The translations under genes and the position numbers were made by a program. DNA of 64,000 bases. Source: Promethearchaeota archaeon. GTDB lineage: Archaea; Asgardarchaeota; Lokiarchaeia; Sigyniarchaeales; SOKP01. Under the pieces are notes generated by a model. It was not told the DNA's origin. It saw only the letters and a list, made by a program, of their open reading frames with translations, and did no database searches. The stretch spans positions 16,057 to 80,056 of the forward strand of contig JAHLWS010000034.1 in NCBI GenBank assembly GCA_019057795.1. The letters are read 5' to 3'. How positions within the stretch are numbered: position 1 is the stretch's first letter; every line of letters begins with the position of its first letter. Of this stretch, positions 62,588 through 64,000 are shown piece by piece.

Positions 62588-64000
62588 TGTTAACAAAAAA
62601 ATTCAAAATTTTTATTATTTCAGTTATATCTTTTATTAGTCTCATCGCTTTAATTATCAGTTTATTTTTCTTGTTTAATCCAATTGTAATTGATTCACAA
62701 TTAACTTTACGTGTAGGAGCATATGAGAATGAGCCAAAAATATACACCAATAATGATGGTAATGTTGTTGGGTTTTTTCCTGAACTTTTAGAACATATTG
62801 CATTAAAAGAAAGATGGGAAATAGAATATATTCATGGTACATGGGTTCAATGTTTGGAAAGATTGGAGAATAATGAAATAGATATTATGGTTGATGTTGC
62901 ATATACAGAAGCTAGATCTGAAAAATATGATTTCACTAATATTGATGTATTAACAAATTGGGGAATTGTGTATAAAAAAGTTGGGTCTAGAATTGAAACA
63001 TTATCTGACTTAGAAGGCAAGAAAGTAGCGGTAATGGCAGGAAGTGTCCATACTGATGGAGAAAAGGGCATAAAAAACATCACTAAAAAAATGGACATTA
63101 ATTGTACTTTTATTGAACTTGACGATTATTACCAAGTTTTTGAGATGTTAGGCGGTGGAGGGGCTGATGTTGGTATTGTTAATAGGTTATTCGGAATATT
63201 TACCGAAGGACAATACGATGTTGAAGTAACCTCAATAATTTTTAATCCTATGGGACTACGGTTTGCTTTTCCAAAAAATGCTAGTATGAATCAATATTTA
63301 ATTACAAGTATAGATAAACATCTACTTGATTTGATTGAAGATTCAAACTCAATATATTACGAACTACTTGAATCATATATTTATAGGTTTAACGAATTTA
63401 GGATTCCCGAATGGGTAATAATAACAGTTGTTATCTCAATTGGATTAGTTGCCCTATTGTTTTCCATGAGTGCTATTTTGGAACGAAAAGTAAGGTCAAG
63501 AACCACCGAATTGCAAAAAGCTCACAATGAATTGGAAGAAAGAGTTATTAAGCGAACAAAAGAATTACAGCAAGCAAATGTCAAATTGAAAGAACTTGAC
63601 CGCTTAAAGAGTATGTTCTTAGCCAGTATGAGCCACGAGTTACGCACACCTTTAAATTCTATCATTGGATTTACAGGTTGGCTCTTAATGGGTATGGTAG
63701 GTGATTTAAACGAAGAACAAAGAAAACAACTCACTATGGTAAAATTTAGTGCAAATCACCTCTTGGATTTGATTAATGATATTCTGGACGTTTCGAAGAT
63801 AGAAGCTGGTAAAACTGATTTGGCTATTACAAAGTTTGAAATTGATGAGGCTGTAAATGATGTTGTAAGCAGTGTTCTACCATTAGCAAAGGATAAAGGG
63901 TTAAAACTAATATATAATATTCCAAAAGGGATAATCTTAAACAGTGATAAACGTCGTATAAAACAGGTCTTAATGAACCTTGTTAGTAACGCTATAAAAT
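62587..64000 (+). CDS. Membrane sensor histidine kinase with SBP_bac_3 extracellular domain (cut by window end)
   Basis: ATG 62587 shares one base with the stop of the binding-protein gene. The 471 visible codons encode a signal/anchor helix (about 8-35), then a type-3 solute-binding domain (about 40-270; VGAYENEPKIY, GFFPELLEHIA, VMVDVAYTEARSEKYDF). A second transmembrane helix (about 275-305), a coiled coil with KxRTKEL and a HisKA domain (His350 in MSHELRTPLNSIIGF) follow. The start of the HATPase domain ends the window (NLVSNAIK). It senses an external amino-acid-type ligand and should phosphorylate a receiver. The 3' end lies beyond 64000. Confidence 0.9.
   Translation, partial: MLTKKFKIFIISVISFISLIALIISLFFLFNPIVIDSQLTLRVGAYENEPKIYTNNDGNVVGFFPELLEHIALKERWEIEYIHGTWVQCLERLENNEIDIMVDVAYTEARSEKYDFTNIDVLTNWGIVYKKVGSRIETLSDLEGKKVAVMAGSVHTDGEKGIKNITKKMDINCTFIELDDYYQVFEMLGGGGADVGIVNRLFGIFTEGQYDVEVTSIIFNPMGLRFAFPKNASMNQYLITSIDKHLLDLIEDSNSIYYELLESYIYRFNEFRIPEWVIITVVISIGLVALLFSMSAILERKVRSRTTELQKAHNELEERVIKRTKELQQANVKLKELDRLKSMFLASMSHELRTPLNSIIGFTGWLLMGMVGDLNEEQRKQLTMVKFSANHLLDLINDILDVSKIEAGKTDLAITKFEIDEAVNDVVSSVLPLAKDKGLKLIYNIPKGIILNSDKRRIKQVLMNLVSNAIK

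Noticed and set aside
1..64000. CRISPR arrays, rRNA genes, transposases or phage genes
   Set aside because: I scanned for regular spaced repeats, rRNA-like GC-rich blocks and transposase or integrase proteins and saw none; the only tandem repeats found are the short ones listed.

Overview
The window looks like a piece of an AT-rich (about 30% G+C by eye) archaeal genome, most likely an Asgard archaeon of the Lokiarchaeia type. The case rests on several genes together. There is a Rag/Gtr-type small GTPase carrying a winged-helix and longin-like C-terminus. There are three JAMM/MPN-domain proteins with Rpn11/CSN5-like active sites. There is an archaeal SufBC pair, a PAC2-family protein, an archaeoflavoprotein with a polyferredoxin, and a tRNA gene interrupted by a bulge-helix-bulge intron. 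The lineage is an inference from gene content; no phylogeny could be run.

Layout. 1-7 kb: the end of an enoate-reductase-type flavoenzyme, a nucleotidyltransferase-fold protein, two orphan proteins, an MFS carrier with a large soluble tail, an Asp/Glu racemase-family protein and a membrane-anchored hydrolase. 7.26-7.37 kb: tRNA-Ala(GGC) with a T-loop intron. 7.5-11.5 kb: a surface-anchored subtilase. 11.5-13.3 kb: purE-rpiA-rpe, linking purine and pentose-phosphate metabolism. 13.5-16.2 kb: two tandem thiolases. 16.4-25.2 kb: dodecin, a TPR protein, dUTPase, an acyl-CoA synthetase alpha-type protein, a six-PAS histidine kinase and GatC. 25.4-31 kb: a HAD phosphatase, a decayed toxin-antitoxin locus and a MoxR AAA+/VWA pair in which the VWA partner has an HExxH motif. 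31-38 kb: a broken ZIP transporter, a peroxiredoxin, SufBC, a duplicated and decayed sufC/PAC2 segment with a foreign-looking gene at its junction, PAC2, a four-cluster ferredoxin and a flavoprotein. 38-45 kb: an ABC exporter, IscS, a MobA-like protein, a beta-CASP-like hydrolase and IscU. 45-48.5 kb: a copper-type P-ATPase with two YHS domains and a small metal-binding partner. 48.5-57.5 kb: an MFS carrier, a large membrane protein and the JAMM cluster. 57.7-64 kb: a signalling region with a Rag-like GTPase, a CheY-like regulator, a histidine-kinase dimerisation domain lacking its histidine, a binding protein and a sensor kinase cut by the window edge.

Three themes stand out. (1) Several genes (IscU, dodecin, polyferredoxin) have no ATG, GTG or TTG where the protein must begin; each starts at ATT behind a good Shine-Dalgarno sequence. 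(2) The window is rich in decaying genes: ZIP, Mg-chelatase, a Rag-like GTPase relic, toxin remnants and sufC/PAC2 copies. (3) The densest group of eukaryote-like genes is at 52.6-59.5 kb: three catalytically complete JAMM proteins with coiled-coil tails, a zinc-ribbon protein and the GTPase. I consider this group the best candidate for an undescribed system.
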